This document shows positions 1 through 8,783 of a stretch of 64,000 bases of DNA, in pieces. The DNA comes from Flavobacteriaceae bacterium. GTDB lineage: Bacteria > Bacteroidota > Bacteroidia > Flavobacteriales > Flavobacteriaceae. The position numbers and the translations under genes were made by a program. How positions within the stretch are numbered: the stretch's first letter is position 1; each line of letters opens with the position of its first letter. Where the stretch lies: NCBI GenBank assembly GCA_022428005.1, contig JAKMDI010000014.1, positions 100,550-164,549 on the forward strand, read 5' to 3'. Below the pieces are notes generated by a model that worked only from the letters and a program-made list of their open reading frames with translations, searched no databases and had not been told where the DNA came from.

Positions 1-191
1 AAAACTTGGTAATGGGTTTGGTTCAGGTTGTATTCGTCCGATTTCAGAATCCAAGAAAAGTCAGGATTTTGGTTGTCCAAACCGCTGGGTGTAGTGCGTT
101 TGTCCACTTCCAATTGCGTAACAGTAACTTTCTGGGCATTGATCGAAATAAATGTCATAAAAGCAATGACAAAATTGATGGCACGTAGCAT
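1..191 (-). CDS. Alpha-L-rhamnosidase (GH78-like), N-terminal fragment cut by the window edge
   Basis: The minus strand reads from an ATG at 191 through 63 codons without a stop to the left edge, so only the N-terminus is visible. Residues 1-20 form a signal peptide ending in INAQ. The segment after it (VTQLEVD..., then PDFSWILKS and NQTHYQV) matches the N-terminal beta-sandwich typical of bacterial GH78 alpha-L-rhamnosidases (pattern PxFSWxL...Q.aYqV). These enzymes release L-rhamnose from glycans in the periplasm or outside the cell. Three rhamnose catabolism genes follow upstream on the same strand, which supports the call. The catalytic domain lies outside the window, so another glycosidase with the same N-terminal domain is possible. 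Confidence 0.72.
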   Translation of the reverse strand, partial: MLRAINFVIAFMTFISINAQKVTVTQLEVDKRTTPSGLDNQNPDFSWILKSDEYNLNQTHYQV

Positions 192-299
192 ATGATATTT
201 AGTTAATTATTTTAATTGTTTTAATTTGATTTTAATTCAAGATAGTAAATTAAATTATTTTTTATTCCACTTGGACTTTCTAAAGGATACACCTTTCAG

Positions 300-1610
300 C
301 TATTGGTCTTGACCAAGTATTTGAGCAGCACCCAATGCACAAGCAAATGAAGCGGGTTTTGCTTTAATTTTTTGACTTGGAAATTGTTTTTTTAAGAGCG
401 CTAAAAATATTTTATTATCAGAAAAGCCGCCATCTATGTATATTTTTTTGGGTAAGGTTTCGCATATCACATCAATTTGCTCTTTAAGCAGATCTATCAG
501 CTCCATCATCATCTTACAATAGGCGGTTTCAAAGTCTGGAAAATCCAGGTCATCTTGGGCAGGAGCATTCGCATTGTCTAAAAATTTCCAATGAAAATGA
601 TTTTTTGAAGCAGGGAAGGTTTTCCCCGTCCAAGCTTTATTCCACTCCAGGCTCCGGTGATAATATTTAGGCTTTTTAAAATGCTTTATCAGCTTTTTAA
701 CTTTCAATCGGTGTTCTTCTCCCAAAAATAAGCGAGAGGATTTTACTGGGCTCCCATCAACTTTCATATAGGCAGTCGCTCCATTATTGATTTGTGTTTT
801 GTCAAAAAGAGAATCATCAGAAAATGGATTAAAATTGATGCACCATGTGCCTGTTGAAAGGAGTATAAATGATTCCTTTCCCTTTAAAAGATATGTCAAC
901 AAAGCGGAGGAACTGTCGTGAATTCCAACACCAAAAATTATTTCTCTTTGGTTGAAATTCTTTACAACGATTTTATTGGTTTGAACAATAGGCGGGAATA
1001 AAAGGTCTATTTTTTCTGATTTTACCCATTGGTGATATTGCTTAGTTTCATAATTCCACAGATCTGTGTGACATCCAATGCTGGTATATTCCGTAAACTT
1101 TTCGCCTGTAAAAACAAAACTTAGATACTGGGGTAAATGCAGACTGCACTTGATTTTTATATACAATTTAGGGCGCTTAGTTTTGAGCCAATACAATTGT
1201 TTGCCCGAATTGAGCATGTTTAGGTTTTTGGATCCTGTTTGAGAAGCAAACACCGCTTCAGGGCCATAATTCTCATAGAAAAGATTAAAAGTATCGCCAG
1301 CGATTTCTTTGTGATAATCGTATACGGGGGTAATGATTTGATCGTCTTTATCTAAATGGACCCAAGTGGCTCCAAAGCCAGAAAAATTAACTTTTGTAAT
1401 TTCAAATGCCTCGGACTGCATCAGTTCATCAAAGCGATCCTTCATCCATTTTTCAATACCTGCAATGTTTTCAGCCTTATGTCCGTCTTCATCTTTGATT
1501 TTTTGAACCTTGATGCGCTCCCTTTTAAGAATTTTAAAATCAGGATCAAACAAGAAATACTTTTGATTGGTTTTACCCACATCAAAAACCAAGCAACAAT
1601 CCTTAATCAT
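300..1610 (-). CDS. rhaB: Rhamnulokinase-like FGGY-family carbohydrate kinase
   Basis: A 436-residue FGGY sugar kinase. The N-terminus carries the phosphate-binding loop VFDVGKTNQK, the middle has GVGIHDSSSALL, whose Asp is the expected catalytic base, and the C-terminus has the adenosine motif IYIDGGFSDN. STGTWCI is also typical. FGGY kinases phosphorylate ketoses; here the expected reaction is L-rhamnulose to L-rhamnulose-1-phosphate in the cytoplasm. The substrate is inferred from context: the ATG shares one base with the stop of the rhamnose isomerase gene (TAATG), and the aldolase gene precedes that. The sequence is divergent from E. coli RhaB, so fuculokinase or xylulokinase activity cannot be excluded from motifs alone. 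Confidence 0.85.
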   Translation of the reverse strand: MIKDCCLVFDVGKTNQKYFLFDPDFKILKRERIKVQKIKDEDGHKAENIAGIEKWMKDRFDELMQSEAFEITKVNFSGFGATWVHLDKDDQIITPVYDYHKEIAGDTFNLFYENYGPEAVFASQTGSKNLNMLNSGKQLYWLKTKRPKLYIKIKCSLHLPQYLSFVFTGEKFTEYTSIGCHTDLWNYETKQYHQWVKSEKIDLLFPPIVQTNKIVVKNFNQREIIFGVGIHDSSSALLTYLLKGKESFILLSTGTWCINFNPFSDDSLFDKTQINNGATAYMKVDGSPVKSSRLFLGEEHRLKVKKLIKHFKKPKYYHRSLEWNKAWTGKTFPASKNHFHWKFLDNANAPAQDDLDFPDFETAYCKMMMELIDLLKEQIDVICETLPKKIYIDGGFSDNKIFLALLKKQFPSQKIKAKPASFACALGAAQILGQDQ

Positions 1611-2905
1611 TACAAACCAGTTGATTTAGAGTCAATACCTCTGGCAGCGATGAGTTGATTTCGAATGTCGAATGCCCGATAAGCAGTGAGTGAATCTAGG
1701 GCACCTCCTTTTCGGTAAATCGATTCCATTACCAATGGCCTCACATCCGTTCTAAAGGCTTCTTGAAGAATCCGCTGGGACTGCGCAATATCATTACTGG
1801 CTTGCGCAATTTTTAAACTGTCGTAATCTACCAACAACGCCCTTGCGTAGGCAATTTTAATGCTTTCAACAGACTGGAGCAAATCTTCCATGGGGTCCTT
1901 TAAGTTGTGACTGGCATCGATCATCCACGACAATTCTGGATTGTCGGTATCCTCCATACCTTGAACCAATTCACAAAAAATCAGGAACAATTGATATGGT
2001 TTTATACTTCCTACAGTCAGGTCGTCATCTCCATATTTACTGTCGTTAAAATGAAAACCACCTAACTTATTTAAGTGCATCAACAGGGCCACAATTTGTT
2101 CGATATTGGTATTGGGTAAGTGATGCCCTAAGTCCACCAAGCTCGTCGCTTTATCACCTAATTTTGAAGCCAAAAGATGAGAAGTGCCCCAATCTGGGAT
2201 CACCATAGAATAAAAATTAGGTTCATAGGGTTTGTATTCTACCAAGAGTTTCCAATCTGCAGGTAAATGGTCATAAATTTCCTCCAATGATTCTAAAGTA
2301 CGTTGGAAAGCATCTCTAAAATTGTGTTGCCCAGGAAAAGAACTTCCGTCGGCCAACCAAACGGTTAGGGCTTTGGATCCCAATTGAACTCCGTGATCAA
2401 TCACCTCTTTATTGTGCTTAATGGCCTCTTTTCTAACGGCAGTATCAACATGGGACAAAGAACCAAATTTATAGGAATGAACACTGTTGGGCTGATCTTG
2501 AAAAGTATTGGAATTAACCGCATCAAATTTTATATCCAACCCAAAAGCCAATTCCCGAATGGAATCGTAATCTTCGGGGATATCCCATGGAATGTGAAGA
2601 CTGATGGCACCACTGGACTTATTTAGGGCGTGAAGTATTCCAACATCTTTGATCTTGTCTCTCAAATTTGAAGGCTCACCTCCGGAGGGAAATCGACCAA
2701 AACGGGTACCTCCAGTTCCCAACGCCCAGCTGGGAATGGCAACCTGAAAAGCACAAATCTGTTCTATCAAACCTTCGGTATCGTGTCCGCGATTTAAAAG
2801 ACGCTCCCCCAAGTGATCCCAATTTCGCTGGTGCTCTTTTGAGTGTTCATCGTTGAATGATTTAAGTTCATTTGCATCAAGCATAATCACAAAATTATCT
2901 GACAA
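1610..2905 (-). CDS. rhaI: L-rhamnose isomerase, Pseudomonas stutzeri RhaI type
   Basis: A 431-residue TIM-barrel sugar isomerase converting L-rhamnose to L-rhamnulose. It resembles the RhaI type rather than E. coli RhaA: AIPSWALGTGGTRFGRFP near residue 60, SLHIPWD, VNSNTFQD, SYKFGSLSH, and the metal-ligand regions LVEYKPYEPNFYS (Glu), LVDLGHHLPNTN (Asp) and GGFHFNDSKYGDDDL (His, Asp). Length equals the roughly 430 residues of the P. stutzeri enzyme. The start at 2905 overlaps the end of the upstream aldolase gene by 11 bp; a second in-frame ATG at 2884 (MLDANELK) would avoid the overlap and is a plausible alternative. The end is coupled to the kinase gene by a one-base TAATG overlap. Confidence 0.93.
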   Translation of the reverse strand: MSDNFVIMLDANELKSFNDEHSKEHQRNWDHLGERLLNRGHDTEGLIEQICAFQVAIPSWALGTGGTRFGRFPSGGEPSNLRDKIKDVGILHALNKSSGAISLHIPWDIPEDYDSIRELAFGLDIKFDAVNSNTFQDQPNSVHSYKFGSLSHVDTAVRKEAIKHNKEVIDHGVQLGSKALTVWLADGSSFPGQHNFRDAFQRTLESLEEIYDHLPADWKLLVEYKPYEPNFYSMVIPDWGTSHLLASKLGDKATSLVDLGHHLPNTNIEQIVALLMHLNKLGGFHFNDSKYGDDDLTVGSIKPYQLFLIFCELVQGMEDTDNPELSWMIDASHNLKDPMEDLLQSVESIKIAYARALLVDYDSLKIAQASNDIAQSQRILQEAFRTDVRPLVMESIYRKGGALDSLTAYRAFDIRNQLIAARGIDSKSTGL

Positions 2906-4997
2906 AGGCGTTGGTTACACCACCATCAACATTAATAATATTCCCAGTGCTTTTGTCCAAAACAGCTAAAAATGCAAATACACCATTGGCAATATCTTCT
3001 GGCTTGATAATCTTGTTGAGGATATTCCTTTTTGCATAAAATTCTGGCAGCTCCTCCACCGATATCCCATAGGCTTTAGCGCGTCCTTCTGCCCATTCGC
3101 CTTCCCAAATTTTACTCCCCAAAATTACGCCATCAGGATTCACTGTATTGACCCTGATCTGATCTGATGCCAGCTCAGCCGCCAGCAATCTGGACAGGTG
3201 TATTTGAGCTGCCTTGGCCGTTCCGTATCCTGCATTGTTGGGCCCTGAAACCAGCCCATTTTTGCTAGCAATGTTGACGATATTCCCCCCTAAACCTTGT
3301 TTGTTCATGATCTCAGCAGCGGTTTTGGAAAGTAGAAATTGTCCTTTTACCAATACGTCTTGTAGTAGATTCCAGTCAGCTTCTGTGGTATCCAGCAAGG
3401 GTTTGGAAATGGCCAGCCCAGCACTGTGAACCACAATATCCAGCCCACCAAATTGAAGACAGGCCTTTTGAACTGCGTTTTGCAGACTCTCTGCCTGGGT
3501 AACGTCACAGTAACAACCAATGGCCTGATCGGTACTGTAAGCGGCGGTGGCCTCTTTCAAGTACTCCTCTGAAATATCGGTAAATAATACATTGGCACCT
3601 TCAGCGATGAGTTTATCGGCAATCGCCCTACCAATTCCTCCCCCCGATCCTGTGACCAAAGCCACTTTTCTCGACAAGGGTTTTTCTTTTGGCTGGCGTT
3701 GTAATTTGGCTTCTTCCAGCAACCAATATTCAATATTAAATGCCTCTTGACGTGGTAATGAGGTGTATTTTGTTATGGCCTCTGCTCCACGCATCACATT
3801 GATGGCATTCACATAAAATTCACTGGCAACGCGGGCCGTTTGCTTATTTTTTGCAAAGGTGAACATCCCCACCCCAGGATATAAAATTACAACAGGATTG
3901 GCATCTCTGATGGCAGGGCTATCGGGATGCTTACAGGCTTCATAATATTCCTTATAGTCTTGTCTGTACTGATCAAACGAGGCTGAAATTTTATTTAATA
4001 TCGACTGGGAATCGCTGAGGTCCTCGTCTGGAGAAAGATTTAAAATAAGTGGTTTTATTTTTGTTCTTAAGAAATGGTCGGGACAAGAAGTCCCCATCGG
4101 AGCAAGTCGCTCTAAGTCATTTGAATTGATGTACTCCAGCACCTTTTCGTCATCGGTAAAATGACCTATCATATGATTTTCTGAGGAGCACAAACCTCGG
4201 AGAGTAGGGGCCAATAAAGCTGCCTGATGGCTCCTTTTTTCTGGCGATAAGCTTTCTATTTTTTGACCTCCAAAAACACTTCCCTTTTCTTTTACTTTGT
4301 CTTCAATGTATTGGGATGCAGCTTCAATCACTTCAAGACTGTTTACATAGGACTCATAGGAGGTTTCTCCCCAAGTAAATACACCATGACTGCCCAAAAC
4401 AATTCCTTTGATATTCGGATTCTTATTCAGACAGGCTTCCAATTGCAATCCGAGGTCAAATCCTGGACGTTGCCATGGGACCCAGCCCATGGAGTCTCCC
4501 CATATTTCTTTTGTAATTTTTTCGCTGTCTTCTGCTGCAGCAACAGCAATCAATGCATCGGGATGCAAATGATCAATGTGCTTAAAGGGAAGTAATCCAT
4601 GAAGGGGGGTGTCTATAGAAGGGGCTCTGCTGTCCAAGTCATATATGCAATGATTGAAAAGGGCTACCATCTCATCCTCGTGTTCTAATCCCCTGTAGAC
4701 TTTTTTTAGATCGTGGAGCCTTTGGTTGTATAGCCCTGCAATACCTGCTCGGGTTAGGGTTCCTATATCACCTCCAGAACCTTTTATCCACATCACCTCG
4801 ACCTCTTCGTTTGTCAACGGGTCTCTTTCTATGGTTTTACAACTGGTATTTCCTCCACCATAATTGGTAATTCTTAGATCTGCTCCTAAAATATTGGAAC
4901 GGTAGAGAAAGAGCGCCACTTGGTCATCTCCAAGGGAAGCCGCTTTTTTTTCTTCCCATAAATAGTCTACGTATTTATAATTATGTTTATTTTTCAT
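2895..4997 (-). CDS. rhaEW: Bifunctional rhamnulose-1-phosphate aldolase / lactaldehyde dehydrogenase (RhaEW type)
   Basis: A 700-residue fusion. Residues about 1-420 are a class II aldolase domain with metal-binding histidines in FKHIDHLHPDA and the motif GSHGVFTWGE. Residues about 440-700 are a short-chain dehydrogenase with the NAD loop TGSGGGIGRA, Ser in NIASKNG and the YGTAK catalytic Tyr-Lys pair. Characterised relatives (RhaEW of Bacillus and Chloroflexus) cleave L-rhamnulose-1-phosphate to dihydroxyacetone phosphate and L-lactaldehyde, then oxidise the aldehyde to L-lactate. It is the first gene of the operon with isomerase and kinase and is divergent from the NCS1-like permease with a 54 bp gap. 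Both halves keep their catalytic residues. Confidence 0.93.
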   Translation of the reverse strand: MKNKHNYKYVDYLWEEKKAASLGDDQVALFLYRSNILGADLRITNYGGGNTSCKTIERDPLTNEEVEVMWIKGSGGDIGTLTRAGIAGLYNQRLHDLKKVYRGLEHEDEMVALFNHCIYDLDSRAPSIDTPLHGLLPFKHIDHLHPDALIAVAAAEDSEKITKEIWGDSMGWVPWQRPGFDLGLQLEACLNKNPNIKGIVLGSHGVFTWGETSYESYVNSLEVIEAASQYIEDKVKEKGSVFGGQKIESLSPEKRSHQAALLAPTLRGLCSSENHMIGHFTDDEKVLEYINSNDLERLAPMGTSCPDHFLRTKIKPLILNLSPDEDLSDSQSILNKISASFDQYRQDYKEYYEACKHPDSPAIRDANPVVILYPGVGMFTFAKNKQTARVASEFYVNAINVMRGAEAITKYTSLPRQEAFNIEYWLLEEAKLQRQPKEKPLSRKVALVTGSGGGIGRAIADKLIAEGANVLFTDISEEYLKEATAAYSTDQAIGCYCDVTQAESLQNAVQKACLQFGGLDIVVHSAGLAISKPLLDTTEADWNLLQDVLVKGQFLLSKTAAEIMNKQGLGGNIVNIASKNGLVSGPNNAGYGTAKAAQIHLSRLLAAELASDQIRVNTVNPDGVILGSKIWEGEWAEGRAKAYGISVEELPEFYAKRNILNKIIKPEDIANGVFAFLAVLDKSTGNIINVDGGVTNAFVR

Positions 4998-5051
4998 TAA
5001 TATTGGTTTTCAAATTCTTTATTTATAGTAATAAAACGGGAAGATAATAAA

Positions 5052-6437
5052 ATGGGAGATAAAAATATAAAATCAGAATTCGAAAGGGAAATTGTCCCTG
5101 AAAAAAAATTAAAAAATTGGAAAAGTTTCTTGGGTATGTATGCTGGAGAGCATGCCGCGGGAACAGAATTTATGATAGGCCCACTGTTCTTGACGGTGGG
5201 TGTGAGTGCCTTTGATTTGCTGGCGGGATTATTTCTCGGAAACCTGATGGCAGTATTGTCATGGCGTTATATCACAGCAAACATTGCTGTAAAAGAACGT
5301 TTTACACTGTACTTTAAATTAGAAAAAATATCGGGTAAAAAATTAGTAAAGTTTTACAATGTGGCCAATGGAATTCTTTTTTGCTTTCTCGCAGGTTCTA
5401 TGATCACGGTCTCGGCAACTGCTGTTGGCGTACCCACAGGTATGGAGATGCCAAAACTTACGGATGTGTTCCCCAACAGTATTACTTGGGTCATCGTAGT
5501 AATAATCCTTGGCAGCCTCATCACTTGGGTAGCCGCCAAAGGATATGGAATGGTATCCAAAGCTGCAAACTGGATGGCTCCTGTAATTGTATTGGCTTTT
5601 CTGAGCTGCGGAATCGTTGCTGCCAGTCAATTGGGGATCAGCAGTTTTTCAGATTTTCTTGCCGTTTGGGGTGAAGGTTCTGAGCCTTTTCCAGGACAAA
5701 TAAAATATACTTTTTGGCATGTTTTTCTTTGGTCTTGGTTTTGTAATGCCGCGATGCACATTGGAATGTCTGATCTCACTGTTTTCCGCTATGCAAAATC
5801 TGCTAGCTCCGGATGGACCACCGCAGCGGGGATGTATGTCGGTCATTACATGGCATGGATTGCCGCATGCTTGTTGTATGCCGTTTATCTAAAATCCCCA
5901 GAGGCTGGCGATTTTTTGGCGGCAGGATCAGCGCCTCCAGTGGCACCTGGTCCCCTGGCCTATAATGCGATTGGTTGGTTTGGAATTATAGCAGTAATTC
6001 TGGCTGGCTGGACAACTGCAAATCCAACCATCTACAGATCTGGATTGGCATTTCAAACCATGTTTCCCAAATGGACCAATACCCAAGCCACTATTTTGGC
6101 GGGTACACTGGCGACCGTCGCGGGAATTTTCCCTGCTTTTGCAATGAAACTATTAGATTTTGTAGCAGTTTATGGTTTTATTCTTGCGCCTGTAGGTGCG
6201 GTTATAGTTTTCGAATACTTTTTTGCTGATCGGTATGGAGTAATAAAAAATTATGCAGAGAAAAATAATGTGAATTTTAATAAATCTGTATTTTTGGCCT
6301 GGTTAATTAGTTTCGTCATCTTTTTTGGATGGTCCAAAACCCAAGGTATTTTTCTTTCATTTCTTACCCTCCCCGCATGGATTACCTGCGGCCTGCTTTT
6401 TATTATATTTAGTAAAATTTTTCAAAAAAATAATTAA
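5052..6437 (+). CDS. NCS1-like (purine/cytosine permease family) transporter
   Basis: A 461-residue integral membrane protein with about 12 hydrophobic segments. The N-terminal stretch with KNWKSFLGMYAGEHAAGTEF, the GYGMVSKAANWMAP segment and the region around GWTTANPTIYRSGLAFQT fit the NCS1 nucleobase/cation symporter family. Known members carry nucleobases, allantoin, thiamine or hydantoins. It is divergent from rhaEW and lies 11 bp before the lactate dehydrogenase gene, so it is probably part of the rhamnose locus, where a sugar transporter would be expected. The substrate cannot be read from the sequence: rhamnose, another sugar or lactate are inferences from context only. Confidence 0.72.
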   Translation: MGDKNIKSEFEREIVPEKKLKNWKSFLGMYAGEHAAGTEFMIGPLFLTVGVSAFDLLAGLFLGNLMAVLSWRYITANIAVKERFTLYFKLEKISGKKLVKFYNVANGILFCFLAGSMITVSATAVGVPTGMEMPKLTDVFPNSITWVIVVIILGSLITWVAAKGYGMVSKAANWMAPVIVLAFLSCGIVAASQLGISSFSDFLAVWGEGSEPFPGQIKYTFWHVFLWSWFCNAAMHIGMSDLTVFRYAKSASSGWTTAAGMYVGHYMAWIAACLLYAVYLKSPEAGDFLAAGSAPPVAPGPLAYNAIGWFGIIAVILAGWTTANPTIYRSGLAFQTMFPKWTNTQATILAGTLATVAGIFPAFAMKLLDFVAVYGFILAPVGAVIVFEYFFADRYGVIKNYAEKNNVNFNKSVFLAWLISFVIFFGWSKTQGIFLSFLTLPAWITCGLLFIIFSKIFQKNN

Positions 6438-6448
6438 AACAAAATAGC

Positions 6449-7603
6449 TTGTCAAAACCCATTCAATACAATCCGCGCTTCCCTTCTATAGAAGACTTGA
6501 GGTCAAGAGCGCAAAAAAAAATCCCACAATTCGCTTTTGAGTATTTGGACGGTGGTTGCAATGAAGATATCAGTCTCTACAAAAACACCCATGAGCTCCG
6601 CAAAGTAGAGATGAAACCGCGGTATTTGGTTCCCTTTCAAGGCGCCAATCTAAAAACTGAATTGTTTGGACACGAATACGCTGCTCCCTTTGGTATTTCC
6701 CCAGTAGGACTGCAAGGTTTGATGTGGCCAAAATCTCCTGAAATATTGGCCAAAGCTGCTTTTGAACACAATATTCCTTTTGTCCTGAGCACCGTCACCA
6801 CTGCCAGCATAGAAACCATTGCTGAAATCACTGAGGGAAGGGCATGGTTTCAACTCTATCATCCAGCTGAAGAGCACGTAACCAAAGACCTCATCAAAAG
6901 AATTGACGCTGTAGACTGTCCCGTATTGGTGATTCTCTCCGATGTTCCGTCTTTTGGGTATCGTCCCAGGGACATCAGAAATGGATTGTCAATGCCTCCA
7001 CGAATGACATTGCAAAATATAATTAGGGTATTAAAAAGACCGGAGTGGGCCCTGAGAACGCTGATAAATGGGCAACCCAGTTTTGAGGTTTTAAAGCCTT
7101 ATATGCCCAAAAATTTAAATTTGAGTCAGTTGGGGAAATTTATGAATGCCACTTTTGAAGGACGACTTAACGAGGAAAAAGTAAAAAAACTAAGAGACCT
7201 TTGGAAAGGTAAGCTTGTCATCAAGGGAGTAGAATCCGAAGCAGATGTTGAAACTGCAATTCGATTGGGATTGGATGGAGTGATCATTTCAAACCATGGG
7301 GGAAGACAAGTTGACGCAGGGCAGGCTACCATTACCTCCTTGCAAAATATTGCCCCGAAATACGGGGATCAAATCAAAATAATGATGGACAGTGGTATTC
7401 GCGGTGGCGCCGATATAGGAAGAGCACTCTCCTCTGGGGCAGACTTCACTTTCTTGGGCAGAAGTTTTATGTATGGTGTCTCGGCCTTGGGCAAAAAAGG
7501 AGGCGATCACACCATTTCCATTCTCAAAGCGCAGCTGACTCAAGTGATGGAGCAAATGTGTTGTGAAAACCCCAAAGCGCTCACCAAAAGACTGTTGAAA
7601 TAA
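6449..7603 (+). CDS. lldD: FMN-dependent alpha-hydroxy-acid dehydrogenase, probably L-lactate dehydrogenase
   Basis: A 384-residue TIM-barrel flavoprotein of the lactate dehydrogenase/glycolate oxidase family. Visible motifs are FEYLDGGCNED, the FMN-binding lysine in LVIKGVESEAD, the catalytic ISNHGGRQVD (His and Arg) and the phosphate-binding DSGIRGGADI and FLGRSF. It would oxidise L-lactate to pyruvate and pass electrons to the membrane quinone pool. Lactate is exactly what the dehydrogenase half of RhaEW would make, so this gene closes the pathway. The start is TTG at 6449, 11 bp after the permease; no ATG fits the conserved N-terminus. Glycolate or another 2-hydroxy acid is an alternative substrate. 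Confidence 0.85.
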   Translation: MSKPIQYNPRFPSIEDLRSRAQKKIPQFAFEYLDGGCNEDISLYKNTHELRKVEMKPRYLVPFQGANLKTELFGHEYAAPFGISPVGLQGLMWPKSPEILAKAAFEHNIPFVLSTVTTASIETIAEITEGRAWFQLYHPAEEHVTKDLIKRIDAVDCPVLVILSDVPSFGYRPRDIRNGLSMPPRMTLQNIIRVLKRPEWALRTLINGQPSFEVLKPYMPKNLNLSQLGKFMNATFEGRLNEEKVKKLRDLWKGKLVIKGVESEADVETAIRLGLDGVIISNHGGRQVDAGQATITSLQNIAPKYGDQIKIMMDSGIRGGADIGRALSSGADFTFLGRSFMYGVSALGKKGGDHTISILKAQLTQVMEQMCCENPKALTKRLLK

Positions 7604-7637
7604 TTCTGTACTTCCTGTATTAATCAATAGGAGGCTG

Positions 7638-8762
7638 TCAGCCAACCCTATAGCGATTCAGGAGGTCCATATTTAACTCAAAGCCAATCCCTGGAGTGTC
7701 CGGTACAGTTACATAACCGTCACTGTCAAGTTTTAGTTTTGGATAAAATAATTCCTTGCGAAGTTCGTCTACTTCGGGGGGATAATATTCTAACAACTCC
7801 CCATTTGGAACAGCAGCAACCAGTGGTAGCTGTAACTCCTGACATCCGTGAGGGGCAATTTTTAAACCCTTTTCTAGAGCGAGTTTTGCCACCGACAAAG
7901 CCACGTCATAGCCAGGGCAGATGGTGGCATCGACATTTAGCATGCTCGCTCCCTTGTTTTCTAAAAGTGTTTCAAAATCTGCCAGCGTATAGTAATTTTC
8001 TCCCGTAGCAATGGTCAAACGGGTACCCGCATTGAGGGTTTTGTGAGATTTAAAATCATGGATGGCCAATGGTTCTTCAAACCAGTAAACATCGTAATTT
8101 TCCATTTCTTTGGCGTAAGCCAATGCAGTGGGTAAATCAAAAGCACAATTGGCATCCACCAGTAAGTCAATGTGATCGCCAATGGCAGCTCTGGCGGCTG
8201 CTACGCGCTTCATATCTGTGGCCAATCCTGCTTGCGGATCTCCAATTTTTATCTTAACGGCCGTTGCGTTCAGCTCGTTTACATTGTACAACAGTTCATC
8301 CTGTAATTCTTTTAATCCTTTATTTTTGGCGTAGTACCCCCCTGCAATATAAGCCCTCACTCTTTTTTGTGCGCCACCCAATAGGGTATGGATGGACTGG
8401 CCTTTTACTTTTCCTTTGATGTCCCAACAAGCGATCATGAGGGCTGCCAATACCTGGGTATGCAATCCAGCAGACCCTAAAATTTTATTTTGTTTCTCAC
8501 CGAGATCGAGGGTGAGCTTTTCGGTCTCCAGCGGGTTTTGTCCAATTAAAAAAGACTTGTAATATTCAACATAGGGTCTGTAAAATTCATTGGGCCGAAC
8601 AGCCGCTGTTCCTCCATTCCATCCAATACCTTCTATTCCCTGATCGGTTGATATGGTAACTTTGTGCATTCTCCCTGGGCCATAAAAATGCATGCCATTC
8701 CATATTCCTGGTCTTTCCCATTCAAAGGATTCGCTTGTAATATTTGTAATTTTAATATCCAT
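7638..8762 (-). CDS. Mandelate racemase/muconate lactonizing family enzyme, likely sugar-acid dehydratase
   Basis: A 374-residue enolase-superfamily enzyme. The barrel shows KIKIGDP (Lys-x-Lys base pair), metal ligands in LLVDANCAFD, WFEEPL and ATGENYY, and a histidine in APHGCQELQLP, which places it in the mandelate racemase subgroup. Members include dehydratases for rhamnonate, fuconate, galactonate and galactarate as well as racemases. The gene follows the DASS symporter at a 21 bp distance on the same strand, suggesting uptake and dehydration of an acidic sugar. It converges on the lactate dehydrogenase gene with 34 bp between them. The exact substrate cannot be told from motifs; L-rhamnonate is attractive only because of the neighbouring locus. 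Confidence 0.82.
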   Translation of the reverse strand: MDIKITNITSESFEWERPGIWNGMHFYGPGRMHKVTISTDQGIEGIGWNGGTAAVRPNEFYRPYVEYYKSFLIGQNPLETEKLTLDLGEKQNKILGSAGLHTQVLAALMIACWDIKGKVKGQSIHTLLGGAQKRVRAYIAGGYYAKNKGLKELQDELLYNVNELNATAVKIKIGDPQAGLATDMKRVAAARAAIGDHIDLLVDANCAFDLPTALAYAKEMENYDVYWFEEPLAIHDFKSHKTLNAGTRLTIATGENYYTLADFETLLENKGASMLNVDATICPGYDVALSVAKLALEKGLKIAPHGCQELQLPLVAAVPNGELLEYYPPEVDELRKELFYPKLKLDSDGYVTVPDTPGIGFELNMDLLNRYRVG

Positions 8763-8783
8763 TCTTCATTAAAAATTAATTTA

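Noticed and set aside
6..188. 60-codon plus-strand reading frame at the left edge
   Set aside because: It starts with TTG and is the complement of the rhamnosidase N-terminus, whose signal peptide and FSWILKS motif are much more convincing.
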